A stretch of 64,000 bases of DNA from Yamagishiella unicocca (taxonomy: Eukaryota > Chlorophyta > Chlorophyceae > Chlamydomonadales > Volvocaceae), in contig BDSL01000003.1 of the NCBI GenBank assembly GCA_003116995.1, positions 1,984,001 to 2,048,000 on the forward strand. The letters are read 5' to 3'. The translations under genes and the position numbers were made by a program. How positions within the stretch are numbered: position 1 is the stretch's first letter; each line of letters opens with the position of its first letter. A model generated the notes under the pieces. It was given only the letters and a program-made list of their open reading frames with translations, was not told the DNA's origin and searched no databases. This document shows positions 47,501 to 58,090 of the stretch, one piece after another.

Positions 47501-50500
47501 GGTACGTCCCACCCCTGCCTCCCTCTCTCTCCTCCCGCCACCCCCCACCCCTGCCTCCCTCTCCCTCCGCCCGCCAACCCCCCATCCCCGCCTCCCTCTC
47601 TCTCCCCCCGCCACCCCCCAGCTCGACCGCGCGCTGCGCGGCGCCGGCATGGGCTACATGCTTCCCAAGGACGGCACCTCTGGTCCCGCTGAGGTGCAGC
47701 GGCAGGCCGAGGCGGCCGACAAGCAGCGCGGCACCGTCAACGTGACGGCGGGCGGGCTGCAGCGGCCGCAGGACGCGTCGGGCTTTGCGGCCTTGACGAG
47801 GAAGGACGGTCTTCCCCGTGAGTGGTCGCCCGCCTACTTCAGTGCGCCTCGTTTCCCTCTGTAATTTGTGGTGTCTGAGTGGTGTCTGAGTGCTTGCTTT
47901 AGTTCTCGGAACCGGACCCAGCGATGGGCTGTCACGGACGTCGTTCGGAAGCAGGGGCGGCGTGGGCAGGATCGAGAGCGACATCGGCGAAGTAACCCCG
48001 CCTCCATGCTCGTGTCCTTATGGTCGTATCCCGGCACGCCGGTCGGCAACAGCACGCCTCACGCGCCTCCTGCCTCACCCTGTTCTGCAACCCCGCATCC
48101 GCGTCCCACACCCCACACCCCACACCCCACATCCCGCCCCCCCCCCGCTGCAGCGATGCAAAACCCCACGTTCGTGGACGCCAACGACTACGGCAAGCTC
48201 AAGGAAGACGTGGACCGCCTCAAGGGGGTTATGGGCGTGGAGTCGGCCAAGGCGGCGGCGGCGGCGGCGCCGGGAGCCGCAGCGCCGGCGGGCGCGGCGG
48301 CGGGTAGCGAGCCCTGGGCCAACAAGTCCCTTCGCGAACAGGCTGACGAGGTAAGCGGGGGAGCGGTGTATGGCATGCCACCCATGCCCATATCCCACCC
48401 CTGCACACACACTTCAGCTGCCCATGATTCCCCCTACTGCAGCTGCCCGTGCGTTTCTTCTCTTCTGTCCATTGGCCGTCTTTTTTCTCTCACACCCCCT
48501 CCTCGCTACAAACTAGGTGCCCGCCCACCATGCGCCAATTACGGTATCCTGTCCTTGTCGCATCAACGGTCTTTATGCCCCCCCCCCTTCGCGGATTATC
48601 TGTTACCCTCCTCACCCCCCCGCTGGCGGATTATCTTTTATGTCCCGCACCCACCCAAGTAACCGGTTCTTTTCTGGCCGCCAACCTGCTGCCCCGCCAC
48701 AGGCCAACAAGGCCGTCAAGGACATGGGCGAGGAGCTGGGCGGCCTGCGCAAGAAGGTGGCCGACATGGAGGAGGCGCTGAGGTCGCTGAGCGGCCCGGA
48801 CAGGGCGCAGCCAGGGGTGGGTCGCACTGGGGTGCTGCCAGAAGGACGGAAAGCAGCTCCTGCGGGCTTGCACTGGCTTTCGGTTTGCGTGCCCTGCCCG
48901 TGTGTGGGTTCGAGGAAGACCCGTGGATGCCCGAAAAAGCCGTTTAGAACCCGTGTGTGGGGGGGGTAGTTCCGGTTTGGCAGTCCTGCCTTGGCAGCAG
49001 CCAGCATCGGCACGGGTCCTCGGAGTCGGCGATAATGGCGGTGATGTTGCTGGCAAAACTAAACGCCTGCGGAACGCCGGCTGATCCCAGCTCCCTCCCT
49101 GCCGCCGCCTCGTCCCTCACCTCGTCCCTCGTCCACACCGCCAGGGCGTCGGCGCCGCGGACGTCAAGGGAGGGGGGGCAGCCGCCGCCGACGGCCGCAA
49201 CCGCAACCCCATCTCGGTGAACTCGGGGCTTGTGGAGGGCGACGTGAAGGGCTTCACCGGGCCAACTCGGAAGCAGGTCGTCGAGGTGCCGGAAGGTGGG
49301 GCGGGGTGCGGGCGGGGTGGGGAGTGGGGAGTGGGGGAGGAAACCCATGAACCGGCAGAGGGAAACGGGGGAGGGGAGGTGGGCGTCGCTGGTGTGCAGC
49401 GGGGCTTTGCTCCTTGTTCGCTCATCCTCACTCGTGCGCCTCTTGACACCTCTGGGCCATCACCTTGCCCATCCCACTGCCTCTTCTCCTGTGTCGACTC
49501 ACCGCCCCTCCCCTCACCTCTCATCTCTCCACCTCCTCCTCCTCCCCCCTCCTCCTCCGGGTTTTCCTTGCAACCACCACCCTCGTTCCCCAGGCATCTC
49601 CGACCCGGTCATCGTGGACGGTGACGACTACAAGCAGCTGAAGAAGGCGCTGGAGGAGCTGCAGACGACCGTGGGGCAGCAGGCGCCGCCGCCGGCTGAC
49701 GGCAAGAAGGGCAAGTCGCTCAAGGAGGACACGGACGACGTGAGTGGGGGGCGGGTTTCGAGGAAGACCCGTGGGTCGGGGGGCCCTGGCTGTCACCTCG
49801 GCGATGGGGAGCGACCCGCTGTGGTGGCGTGTATGGCGCTGTTCACAACGTGCAGCGAGTAAGGCACCTAGGGCGGCGAGGAGGAGGAGGAGGAGGAGGA
49901 GGGGGAGGGGGAGGCAGTGAACCCCCCCGAGCTGAGGGGCACGTGCAGCAGGAAACGGCGGTCAGCCTGCCTTGGTTCAAGCGTGCAGCAGGAAACGGCG
50001 GTCAGCCTGCCTTGGTTTGCGACGGACCAAAGTTGGCGTTCGCCATATCCTGCTCCGCCGTCGAGCGGTCAAGGGCGGGTGGTGGTGGTCGCGCAGGGAA
50101 CGAGCTCAGGAGCCGTCAGTTGGTGCACGTTTGTGTCCTTGCACTCCACACCTCCCCGGCCCCGCCCCAACACTGCCCCGGCTCCCGGCTCCCGGCTCCC
50201 CGCCTCCGCCCCCGCCCCCGCCCCGGCCATCACCCCGCAGATCAAAAAGTTCGTCCGTGCGATGGGCAAGGACGTGGGCGCCATGGGCAACGACATGCAG
50301 ACGCTGAAGAAGCACCTGGATGACGTGAGTACCCCGCCGCCCCGCCCGGCAGCCCAGCCGTGTGTGCCAAACAGTTTCCTACTCGGCTTCCTAGCCCGCG
50401 GGCTTCCTCCCCCCCCCCAAGCAGCCCAGCCGTGACGGACTGAATGCCCGGCCCCGCTGCTGAACCCGCGACCCGGCCCTCCGTCCCCTTTCCGTACGGT

Positions 50501-51887
50501 GCCCTCCACTGGTCGTGTGTGTGTGTATGTGTGTATGTGCCGTACCACCATTTCTGCGCGCGCTCGCGCCCTCCCCCCCGTGTTTCCCGCCCTCCTGCTG
50601 TCACGTCACCTGGGCGGCTCCCTCGTTGTCGTATTGTTTTACCCACGCTGGCGGCCATGTAAGGAGCTACACACAGCCAGGCCTTGCACGGGTCCAACCT
50701 CACCGCCTCTTGGCCCTCCCCCACCTCCTCCTCCTCCTCCTCCTCCACCTCCTCCGCCCCGTCCCTGCGTCCTGGTTCCGCAGGTGGAGGGCGCCATGAA
50801 CCGGGCGCTAGCCAACCTGGCAGCAGAGCTCGCCAAGATGAAGGCCGAGAGGGACGAAGAGCCGGACAGCCCGGAGCCAAAGCAGGCTCATCGGAAGCTG
50901 GAGGGGGCGGGCGAAACCATGGTACGAGCGCCCCCGCGAGCGACACATCACGCACACGCACACCCGACGCCATCCACCTCTGCGCCATGTAGCTCTGCCC
51001 GCACCCACTCGACCTTGAGCCTTAACCCCCTGACCGCAACACCCCCCACCGGGGGATGGGCCGTGCATTCGCGGCCGTGGATTTGTCGGCCGTGGATTCG
51101 CGGATTATCTTCTACCCCCCCCCCCCACTGGCCGGTTGTTTACTTGTAACCCCCCACTGGCCGTCCAGCAGCATGCGCGCGCGTCCCGGTGTCTGAAGGC
51201 TATGCACCAGCTACATCTCCCCAGTCGCGTTACCAGTTCTTTTATTGTAACCCCACACACACTCACAGGCCGACACCATCAACGCCATGGCGGCCCTCAA
51301 CGCGGCGCAACAGCAACAGCTGGCGCGTGCCGGCGATGACAACCGCAGCGAGGACATCGACGCACTGAATGACGCAATGCGCCAGAGCGAAAACCAGCTG
51401 GCGCGGCTGCTGGCCTTCCTAAAACAGGACGTCATGGATCGCTTCGCGGTGCACGAGAAGACGCTCATTCGGGTGAGTGCCCGGCGCAGCGCAGTTCGAA
51501 GATGATTCGGGAGGGGCGGGGAAAGCCCTAAACACTCCAGGGAAAGGAATTTCCCGCTGCAATGGGTCGCCCTCGTTTCCGCAAAGCACCCGGCGTATGG
51601 CCTCCCACGCGCTGCGCGCCGCTGCGGCTTATGACTCGTCCTCCCGCCAGCTCCTTATCCCATTTATCTTCATCGTGTCCAACGTGTTTCTCTTCCCCCC
51701 CCCACCCACACACACCGTGCCAACCGATTTTTTCGCTCTCCCGTCCCCGAAGATGGCCAAGCAAATCGACTTCATCCAGCGCATGCTTAAGGGCGAGTTT
51801 GACGACCAGCGAGAGTCGGCGCGCGACGCCGGCAGCAGCCTTTCGGTGTCTGCGGCGGACGGGACGATGGTGACCACGGAGTCCTAG
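23836..51887 (+). CDS. Giant modular repeat protein with an N-terminal p25-alpha/TPPP-like region (53 exons, about 3543 aa)
   Basis: I could chain 53 exons by splice sites. Every phase agrees and the total, 10632 nt, is divisible by three and ends in TAG. Four sub-entries give the exon coordinates. Order: a p25-alpha-like N-terminus (residues about 1-270), a transition with Pro/Arg-rich linker and coiled coil, then about 18 cycles of two alternating modules. Module A starts LPEPAQxELARMADELKRxQ and ends MDQWGAPGREPRQPGQ. Module B starts DxVxDxDxNxRRMxQLEEAL, continues GIPIPPP and ends RNPINVTAGSLQ...GFAPPGRKLAALEG. Composition is Ala/Gly/Pro/Gln-rich with short amphipathic helices. No membrane segment, signal peptide or catalytic motif is seen. 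p25-alpha domains occur in microtubule-associated and ciliary proteins, so a long cytoskeletal or axonemal scaffold is my inference. The start is uncertain: in-frame sequence extends back to an acceptor-like TAG at 23811, so an upstream exon is likely. Confidence 0.82.
27914..28000 (+). repeat. Dispersed intronic element, copy 2 (giant gene, intron 8)
   Basis: GAGGAAGACCCGTGGGTGCG, AGAAAAACCGTTTAGGACAG, ACGTTTCGAGGTGCATGCTG, then GAGAGCTGGGGTGACC. It is the fullest copy and I use it as reference for the family. Confidence 0.75.
31350..31411. repeat. Intronic TCTAGCAGA tandem repeat
   Basis: About six copies of a 9-11 base unit related to ATCTAGCAG in the intron between exons 14 and 15 of the giant gene. 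Confidence 0.75.
35788..35918. repeat. 17-bp intronic tandem repeat ending at a splice acceptor
   Basis: Seven to eight copies of ATCTCCTGCTTTTATGC variants run directly into the CTCCTACAG acceptor of exon 24 (35919), so the array itself supplies the polypyrimidine tract. Confidence 0.85.
36354..36600. repeat. 15-bp minisatellite in the intron between exons 24 and 25
   Basis: About 16 copies of TGTGTCAGGGTGAGA with variants (GGTGAGGTG, ATGCGTTGG). It is open in several frames because 15 is divisible by three, giving spurious ORFs. Confidence 0.92.
39413..42539. repeat. Near-identical tandem genomic repeats, about 834 bp each, with two exons and two introns
   Basis: A exons start at 39413, 40249, 41083 and 41919; B exons at 39804, 40640, 41474 and 42300. 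The spacing is 836, 834 and 836 bp for A, and 836, 834 and 826 bp for B. Exons and introns are nearly the same in each copy. The copy from about 40091 to 40924 and the next, from about 40925 to 41758, look almost base-for-base identical. This is a very recent tandem duplication or homogenisation. Confidence 0.9.
42595..42725. repeat. 23-bp intronic tandem repeat
   Basis: Five to six copies of a unit containing GTTGCAAAGGCA and AGCCTAGCTT in the intron between exons 37 and 38. Confidence 0.88.
45831..45910 (-). repeat. Dispersed intronic element, copy 3 (giant gene, intron 42, inverted)
   Basis: The plus strand reads CAGTTCTCCAGCATGCATCT, AAAACGTCTGTTCTAAACGG, TTTTTTCGGGCATTCACGGG, TCTCCCTCG: the reverse complement of copy 2. 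Confidence 0.75.
46965..47237. repeat. 21-bp GC-rich minisatellite in the intron between exons 44 and 45
   Basis: About 13 copies of a 21-base unit containing CACCCGGGCAGGGGGGTC. It is open on both strands in several frames, so ORFs across it are artefacts. Confidence 0.92.
48909..48958 (+). repeat. Dispersed intronic element, copy 4 (giant gene, intron 47, truncated)
   Basis: GTTCGAGGAAGACCCGTGGA, TGCCCGAAAAAGCCGTTTAG, AACCCG: the 5' half of the element only. A shorter piece (GGTTTCGAGGAAGACCCGTG) lies at about 49755-49775 in intron 49. Confidence 0.7.
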
Positions 51888-54649
51888 TAGGCCTATGCCT
51901 GGGAGGAAGCAAGCAAAGCTCCCCGCTTAGAGCTGTGGTAGGAGAGCGCGCGGTGGGGGCACGAGCGTGACATAGCCTTCAGGAGGAATAATGTTGTGGA
52001 GCTCGTGTCGTTGACGTGGGCGCCGGTGATGTTGATGTCGGGACGACCTTGCAGGGTTCGCGTTTGCCTTGCGCGGCCCCGTCCCGTTCCGTCCCGTCTA
52101 TTAAAATAACCGCGGGTGATTGGAACGTTATGAGGTACTGCAGGGGGGAAGGCGTACGGTAAGCCCACCAGCCCGTGTTGGCAACGGTGGTAACAATAAA
52201 AGGGCGCATCCAGGCTGATGCCACGTCAGCGACTGACTGGCACACTGCGCATGGGGTTGACACGCCCGCCTGGGTCGCTGCTTCTGATCCACGGCGAGCC
52301 CCGAAACCAACTCGACCGGTCTCTCACATGTATTGTCGGGCAGGCGAGTGTGTCGCTAGGGAGCAGAGGCGCGGAAAGGTCCAGTGGGCGTCGGCGCACA
52401 GTAAGCACCAGGTCGTTGCGCATTAGGCCTCCCGACAACACCCTACTAGGCTCTAACGGGTTTGGTGCGTGCGTGTTTTGTTGGCGCGCGGGGAAATGTG
52501 CCCGGTGGCAGTTTGGTCAGCAGCCGCAACGACTTTCTTTTCATAGTTATGTACATCTGCTTGTGTATACGCGTCCTGCGCGAGTCCGCGGGATGCCGTT
52601 GCCGCCGCGAGGCGGTCGCGTGATTGACTTGTGGTGGGGAGGACTATCCGGCTGCCGAGGTAACATGCGTGGTCGTAGTCTGCTGGCGGGACCAGTGCCA
52701 AGGCGTTGCAGCCGAATACGGGGGTGGGTGGGAGAAGCTTTGGACCCAGATGGCCGGTGGAGGAGAGGGTCTGAGTGGATTGCTGACCCTTGCGAGCGGT
52801 ATATATAGGGCGTGTGGCTACCGACTGGTGCTTTATTTTGATGATGACGATGCGGAAGGCATGCGCTTGACTTGTAATCATTCTTAGTGCACGAAAACCC
52901 TAAAAGCCTGGAGGCGCCGGCTCATATTCCCGCGTCGCGTTAAGATACTCCGCTTTGCTTTTGATGGAAAACACCCATTTCACCCATTTCCAGCCCTGAA
53001 CGCTTTTAGCAGGTGCAAACTGCGGGTGCCAAGGTGTCTGCAATACTAGTAATGAATTCCGATCGATCATCATGGCATCGCAGATCAGTGCCACCGCTGA
53101 TGACGGAGGGGCACTGGCAGCCGCCGCAACACAGCGAAGTCGCTGCAACTCTTGTCGCTCTTCCTGGGGATGTCGTGGTTTCACCTTGACGCCTCACCCT
53201 TTCAAGCTCGTGCTAGTGCACTTCCGGCCGAACGCTCCAAAGACAAAAGTAACGATGCACCTCCCGCCGTAAGCTACCAAAAGCTTTAGTAACGCGACGC
53301 CCGCGCTCCAGGAGTACTGCAGTCCTGCCTGCTGCTATGCGCCGCGGGTGGTGCCGTGTGGTGCGCAGCGCTGAAAACCCTTAAACCCTTAAATCGGCTG
53401 CAGGTAGGAACGCTAGTAACAGAACGACGCTATTTACTCGAACTAAGGCGCGGCCCTGAACCGACACATGCCCTTTCTACATGTCAGAAACGGAGGCGTC
53501 CCTTCTTATGGAAGGTCGACCAGGGTCGACAAAGGGTCTCAACCAGGATGTAAACCGCCGGACTGCACGGAAGGTCCAACGAAGCGACATCGTATTACCA
53601 ATGGAAAGCCGCTGCGCGACCAGAAATCCATCCTTAGATCGGGTGCGTCAAAGAGGCGGCACTGCCCGTTGACTATCGAATGAATAGGGCACGTGGCTGA
53701 GCGGGCGCACACAAGCTCATATTGCCTTTACACTTAGTTGATATAACATTGTACTGACTGTCTTTCTGACGCCGAAACTGCCCAGGTATCAGCCCTGCGG
53801 CCATTAGATCAACTGGCCAAGCCTGTCAGTAGATGTGCGTTGTTTAAGCTTACACAACAGTTGCGGGACTCGGAGCTATTTCATGTGACAATGCGAATGC
53901 GCTACCCGAATTTTTTGTTTGTGTTGTGGCAAAATGCTGCATGACATAGGCGTCACGACCGTTGGAATGGTATGTCGCTTGGCAGGACACGGAGGAGCCC
54001 CTATCAAGCCGTGCCAAGGGGACGAAGTTGGAAAGCGACGGGGTGGGGGGACATGTCTTGTGCTTCGCCGGATGGGGTCGGGTTTTGTTGGAAGGTGGCC
54101 TCTCGCCTGCCTCGGTTTCTGCAGCTGCACAGTCCCGGCAAGGTTATTCGCCTAGGCCTGATGGAGTATGATGCATTCAGGTATTGTTTGGTAACACCGT
54201 CCGTGCTAGGCGACGGTACAAAAGTTGGAAAGCTAGGAAGTCGAATCGTCTGCATAGATTATATTACTGCCTGGTCTATGTCACATTGTAATTAAATCCG
54301 TGCAATGTTCCGTCTTGGCTTAGGGACCGGCGCTCGGCATCCACTACCGCACAGCAGGACGAGCTCCGAAACCTTATACGACGTGGACGACTCTCCAACA
54401 CCAGACCCTACAACGTGTTTATACGGCTGACTAGTGCAAATGTGAGGTGTGATTGTTAAAGGTCCCACTGTAAGATTTCCACCGCTTGCAACAGCCTAAC
54501 CTATGCGTTCGACCGCTTATTAAGGTAGACGCAGCCAGCGACCATCCACTTACTCCACGCACTATCTATTACATCACCTTATAGTTACAGTGTGTCACGT
54601 CTCTATACACACTTGCGTGCTTAGTCCGTGCTATCACGATTGAGCTGGA
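51888..54649. other. Intergenic region downstream of the giant gene
   Basis: Contains the 3' UTR of the giant gene (a candidate TGTAA lies at 52873-52877) and the promoter of the J-domain gene. ORFs up to about 190 aa occur, but none has a family motif or algal-style codon bias. GC falls in the second half. Confidence 0.5.
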
Positions 54650-57600
54650 ATGCGGGCTTTTCATATCGCCCGTCCGCGCGTGGCGCCCTGTACAACGGCG
54701 TTGCGCGCTCGCAGAACTGCACAAACCGTGGTTTGTTCCTCAGCGACAGCGACGGCGACTACCGTCGTGGCAAAAAGTAAGGTTTCTCACACGTTCGCTG
54801 CCTTGCGTCCAGTTGTGTGAGGGAATGAAACCGCTATCTCAATTTCTCAACTTGCCTCAACGTTCCATCTCACAAGGCCACTGGTTTTGGAGGTGCTGCT
54901 GACACCGCTTCCTGAACGCATCTGCAATCTCCTACCAGGGACACACTACCAGGCCCTAGGTGTGCAAACATCATCATCAACTGACGACATACGTACGGCG
55001 TTTCGTCGCCTCGCGAAATCCTTACACCCCGACCACAATAAGCTGCCTGGCGCCAGGGAGAAGTTCCAAGAAGTGAAGGAGGCGTACGACGTACTGGCCG
55101 ACAGCAGTGCGCGCGCTGATTATGATCGCGACCTGAAAATTCAGGTGTGTTGGCCTATGGCAGGTCGAGCGTGCTGAGAGGGTTACTGCGGCGACTGTGG
55201 CGAGCGATGCAGAGCTGCGGCGAGGGAGGCTACCCCTAAGAATATGGCTACCTGAACTGCACATGCTGCACCAACCGTTGCAATCGGCATTAGGCTTGAG
55301 ATCCGCAGCTGCTTGGCTCCTCCCGCACTTCATAAACCAGGGGGCTTAAATGGCTGCTTAGGCTGTCGTGGTGTTGAAGGTTCTGCCCCTCTTTGGCTCC
55401 TGTTTGTGCAGGCAATGGCCGCGGCATCGGCGGCAGCGCAGGTTGCGGCGGGCGGGCGGCGAGCCACGACTCACAGCGTGCGGCGGAACAAGCCTGCTGG
55501 GTGAGTGCCGTTGCCTGCGCGGGGGCGCAGGAAACCATCTCGAACTACCTGACGCGCCCCCAGCTAAATGAATTTGAAAACGAATTGCAGATCTACGTCA
55601 CCCGCCACATTCCCAACTCCTACCGCCGACGTGTCTAGGGCTTCCCCTGATTTGGGTCATTCCCACATTCCAAACTGAGCTTGGCACCTGAGCCGGGCCG
55701 CTAGCATGCGCAGCAGCACCAAACTGCTCTCCCGGCCTTGCTCTGGTCGCTGCAGGTCGACGAAAGCCCAGGACGCTGCACGTCCCGCCAAAGGCGACGA
55801 CTTCGACAGCTTCACCTCGAGTACGAGTCCTCCCCGCAGCACCTCCGGTGGGGCCCCCCGAAGCGGCACCGCCGGGGGAACCAGCCGCGGCCTCCGCAGC
55901 ACCACATCGAGCCGCGGATCCGGCAACGGCAAGTACACCAGCATCTTCAACGACACGAAGCGGCCCAGCAGCCGGAGCAGCTCTCCGGTATCGTACCGCA
56001 GCGTCTTCGACGGGGGTCGGTCCAAGTCGGCGGCCCCCGCGCCGACGGCAGCGGCACCCACGCCGACGGCGGCGGCCGCGGCGGCGGCAGCTGCACGCAC
56101 CGCCAGCGGTGGTGCTGCAAGCAGCAGCAGCATTGGCGGGTACAGGAGCATCTTCAGGGACCAGGCGCCTGCAGCATCGGCACAGGCTGGTGTCGGCAAG
56201 GGCACGGGGTCCGCACCGCGCAGCGGCAGTGATGGCACTACCAGCAATAAGTGCATTTTCAACGGCGGCTCCATCTCACCGAACCTGGGAGTGCCCTCGC
56301 AGCCGAACGCGCTCAAGTCAGCTGCGCAAAACGGATCCCGGGACACCCCCGCCACCGGCCAGCAAAGCCGCGCTCCTAGCGCACCCTCCTCATATCCTGG
56401 TGTGATGTCCGCCTCGCCAGCACCCGCAGCGGGGGCTTCCCAGCAGTCGACCGCCGCACCCACCAACAGCCAGCAAGCACCTCCGGCTTCTGGTCAGACT
56501 CCAGCAGCCAGTGCCTCGTATCCTCAGAGTGCGACGGCCTCTCCCGTGGCTGGGGCCGCGGCTTCGCAGTCCACTGTGACGACGACGGTGGCCGCTAGCG
56601 CGGAGCCAGCGCCACGTCCATCCGTGAAGTCGGCGGCCGCGAACCCCGTTTTCTCGTACCCTCGCATCATGGCAGATCCACCGGCGCCTGTGGCTGGTGG
56701 GGCGCAGCCCGCAGCGAGCACTGTAAACCCTGGCGGACAGCAAGCGCCGGCAGCGGCCAGTCAACCCCCGGCAGCGAACCCCGTTTTCTCATACCCTCGC
56801 ATCATGGCAGACCCACCGGCCCCTGTGGCTGGTGGGGCGCAGTCCGCAGCGAGCACTGTAACCCCGGGCGGACAGCAAGCGCCGACAGCGGCCAGTCAAG
56901 CCCCGGCCGCGAACCCCGTTTTCTCATACCCTCGCATCATGGCAGATCCACCGGCCCCTGTGGCTGGGCCGCCACAGTCCGCCGTGCCGGCGAGCAGCCA
57001 GCAATCACCCAATCACTCCGCAGCAGCCAGCACCGGTGGCCCGGAAGTCACCACCGCTTCGGGCCCCGGTGCTGGAGGCATCGCATTGCCGCTCGCGGGT
57101 ACGACGGCGACAGCACCCCGGAGCGGCAGCAACGGCAGCCGCGGCTACGTGAGCATGTTTGGCGGTAACGCCACCCTCGGTACGGCGGCTGCTCCTCCGG
57201 TCAGGGCTCCTAGCCAAAGCAGCCAGGCCGGCTCCACTGCACCTGCCAATGCCGCTGGCTCGTTGGCGGGTGCAGCGGTGTCAGTGCCTCGCCCGGCTGC
57301 ATCGTTCCAGGTCCAGGTCGCGCTCAATGTCCAGGCAGCAGACAGCAGGTAAGGGGGCGCGCTGGGGAAACGGGTGGCATCGCCAGAGGCACGCCGGGCG
57401 CGCTCGGGTCCAGGTCTGTGGCTGTGGACGGGGTTGGAAGCGTTGCACGTCCTTTATCGTCGCCGGGCAGGTGCTGTCCTATGCCTGCCCCATGGCTGCC
57501 TTGGTGTGCGACGTGTCAAGTCGTGATGAGCTCATCATGAACATCATACCATTCCTGCCTGCAGGCCTGCCCTGGAGCAGCAACGACAAGGACCCGCTAC

Positions 57601-58090
57601 GTTGCAGCCGAGCATCGAGGCGGCGTCCCGGCCAGCCACGCAGACGCCTGCAGCGGCGCCGTCCCCGGAGGCCCTCCTCGCAGAGGCCGAGGCCGCTGTG
57701 GCAGTCGCAGCCGCGATGGCTGCGGAGGCCGTGGCCTCCTGCAAGATTACGGCAGCCATGACGGAGGCGACCGAGGCCAAGCTGGCGGCAGCTGCCGCGG
57801 AGGTGATGGCCGCGGAGGCGGTCGCGATGGCCGCTCGCGCGAAGGCAGCTGCGCTGGCGGCTGAGGCGCGGCTGTCCGCGGCCGTCACGGCAGCTGGGAC
57901 CAGGATCCCGTCGCCAAGCTCGGCGGCTGCCGCCGACCTGAATGAGGAGCCGGAGCTGCCCAGGGAGGGGGAGGAGCACTTGGGGGAGCACGACGGGCCG
58001 GAGGAGGAGGCGGAGCCGGCGGCGGCAGCGAGCGCTCAGCCGTTGGTGCCGGACTTTGTTCGCCGGGTCGGTGCTTTCTTTTCACGTTAG
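54650..58090 (+). CDS. J-domain protein, predicted plastid-targeted, with long repeat-bearing low-complexity tail (5 exons, about 846 aa)
   Basis: Exons: 54650-54776, 54939-55144, 55412-55500, 55756-57348, 57565-58090. Phases agree and the total is 2541 nt ending in TAG. Exon 1 (MRAFHIARPRVAPC..., Arg/Ala/Thr-rich, no acids) looks like a chloroplast transit peptide. Exon 2 is a J domain: HYQALGV, IRTAFRRLAKSLHPDHN with an intact HPD, then REKFQEVKEAYDVLADSSAR. Known role: J domains stimulate Hsp70 ATPase. There is no zinc-finger or standard DnaJ C-terminal domain. Exon 4 is Ser/Ala/Pro-rich, with five short motifs of YxSIF type (KYTSIFND, SYRSVFDG, GYRSIFRD, NKCIFNGG, GYVSMFGG) and a 45-residue tandem repeat. 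Exon 5 is an Ala-rich helix, then an acidic tail ending RRVGAFFSR. Plastid Hsp70 co-chaperone is inferred; the tail function is unknown. Confidence 0.8.
56641..57000 (+). repeat. 135-bp coding tandem repeat in the J-domain protein
   Basis: Three copies begin at 56641, 56776 and 56911 (period exactly 135 bp, 45 codons). Each starts with NPVFSYPRIMADPPAPVAG followed by an Ala/Gln/Ser-rich linker. The third copy diverges after its conserved start. Confidence 0.9.

Larger units (their letters stand above)
46618..51887 (+). other. Diverged C-terminal cycles and coiled-coil tail (exons 44-53)
   Basis: Exons: 46618-46871, 47622-47817, 48154-48350, 48703-48816, 49145-49295, 49594-49739, 50241-50324, 50784-50921, 51269-51472, 51753-51887. 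Motifs fade from PWAGPGREK, RGTVNVTAGGLQ, PWANKSLREQ and RNPISVNSGLVEG to a tail of short charged or amphipathic helices (MGKDVGAMGNDMQTLKKHL, MNRALANLAAELAKMKAER, MAKQIDFIQRMLKG). The three-exon phase pattern (1-0, 0-0, 0-1) returns here. The protein ends MVTTES followed by TAG at 51885-51887. Confidence 0.8.

Noticed and set aside
52218..52808. 196-codon plus-strand ORF after the giant gene
   Set aside because: Overlapping ORFs of similar length exist on both strands and none has motifs; it most likely lies in the 3' UTR of the giant gene.
53694..53704. TGGCTGAGCGG, which matches a tRNA A-box
   Set aside because: No B-box (GGTTCGAnnCC) follows at the right distance, and no acceptor stem or anticodon arm could be drawn.
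55511..55638. Possible extra exon of the J-domain gene (QETISNYLTRPQLNEF...)
   Set aside because: Joining it after 55500 breaks phase or hits a stop, while 55500 to 55756 splices in frame and keeps the total divisible by three. It could be an alternative terminal exon, but I have no support.
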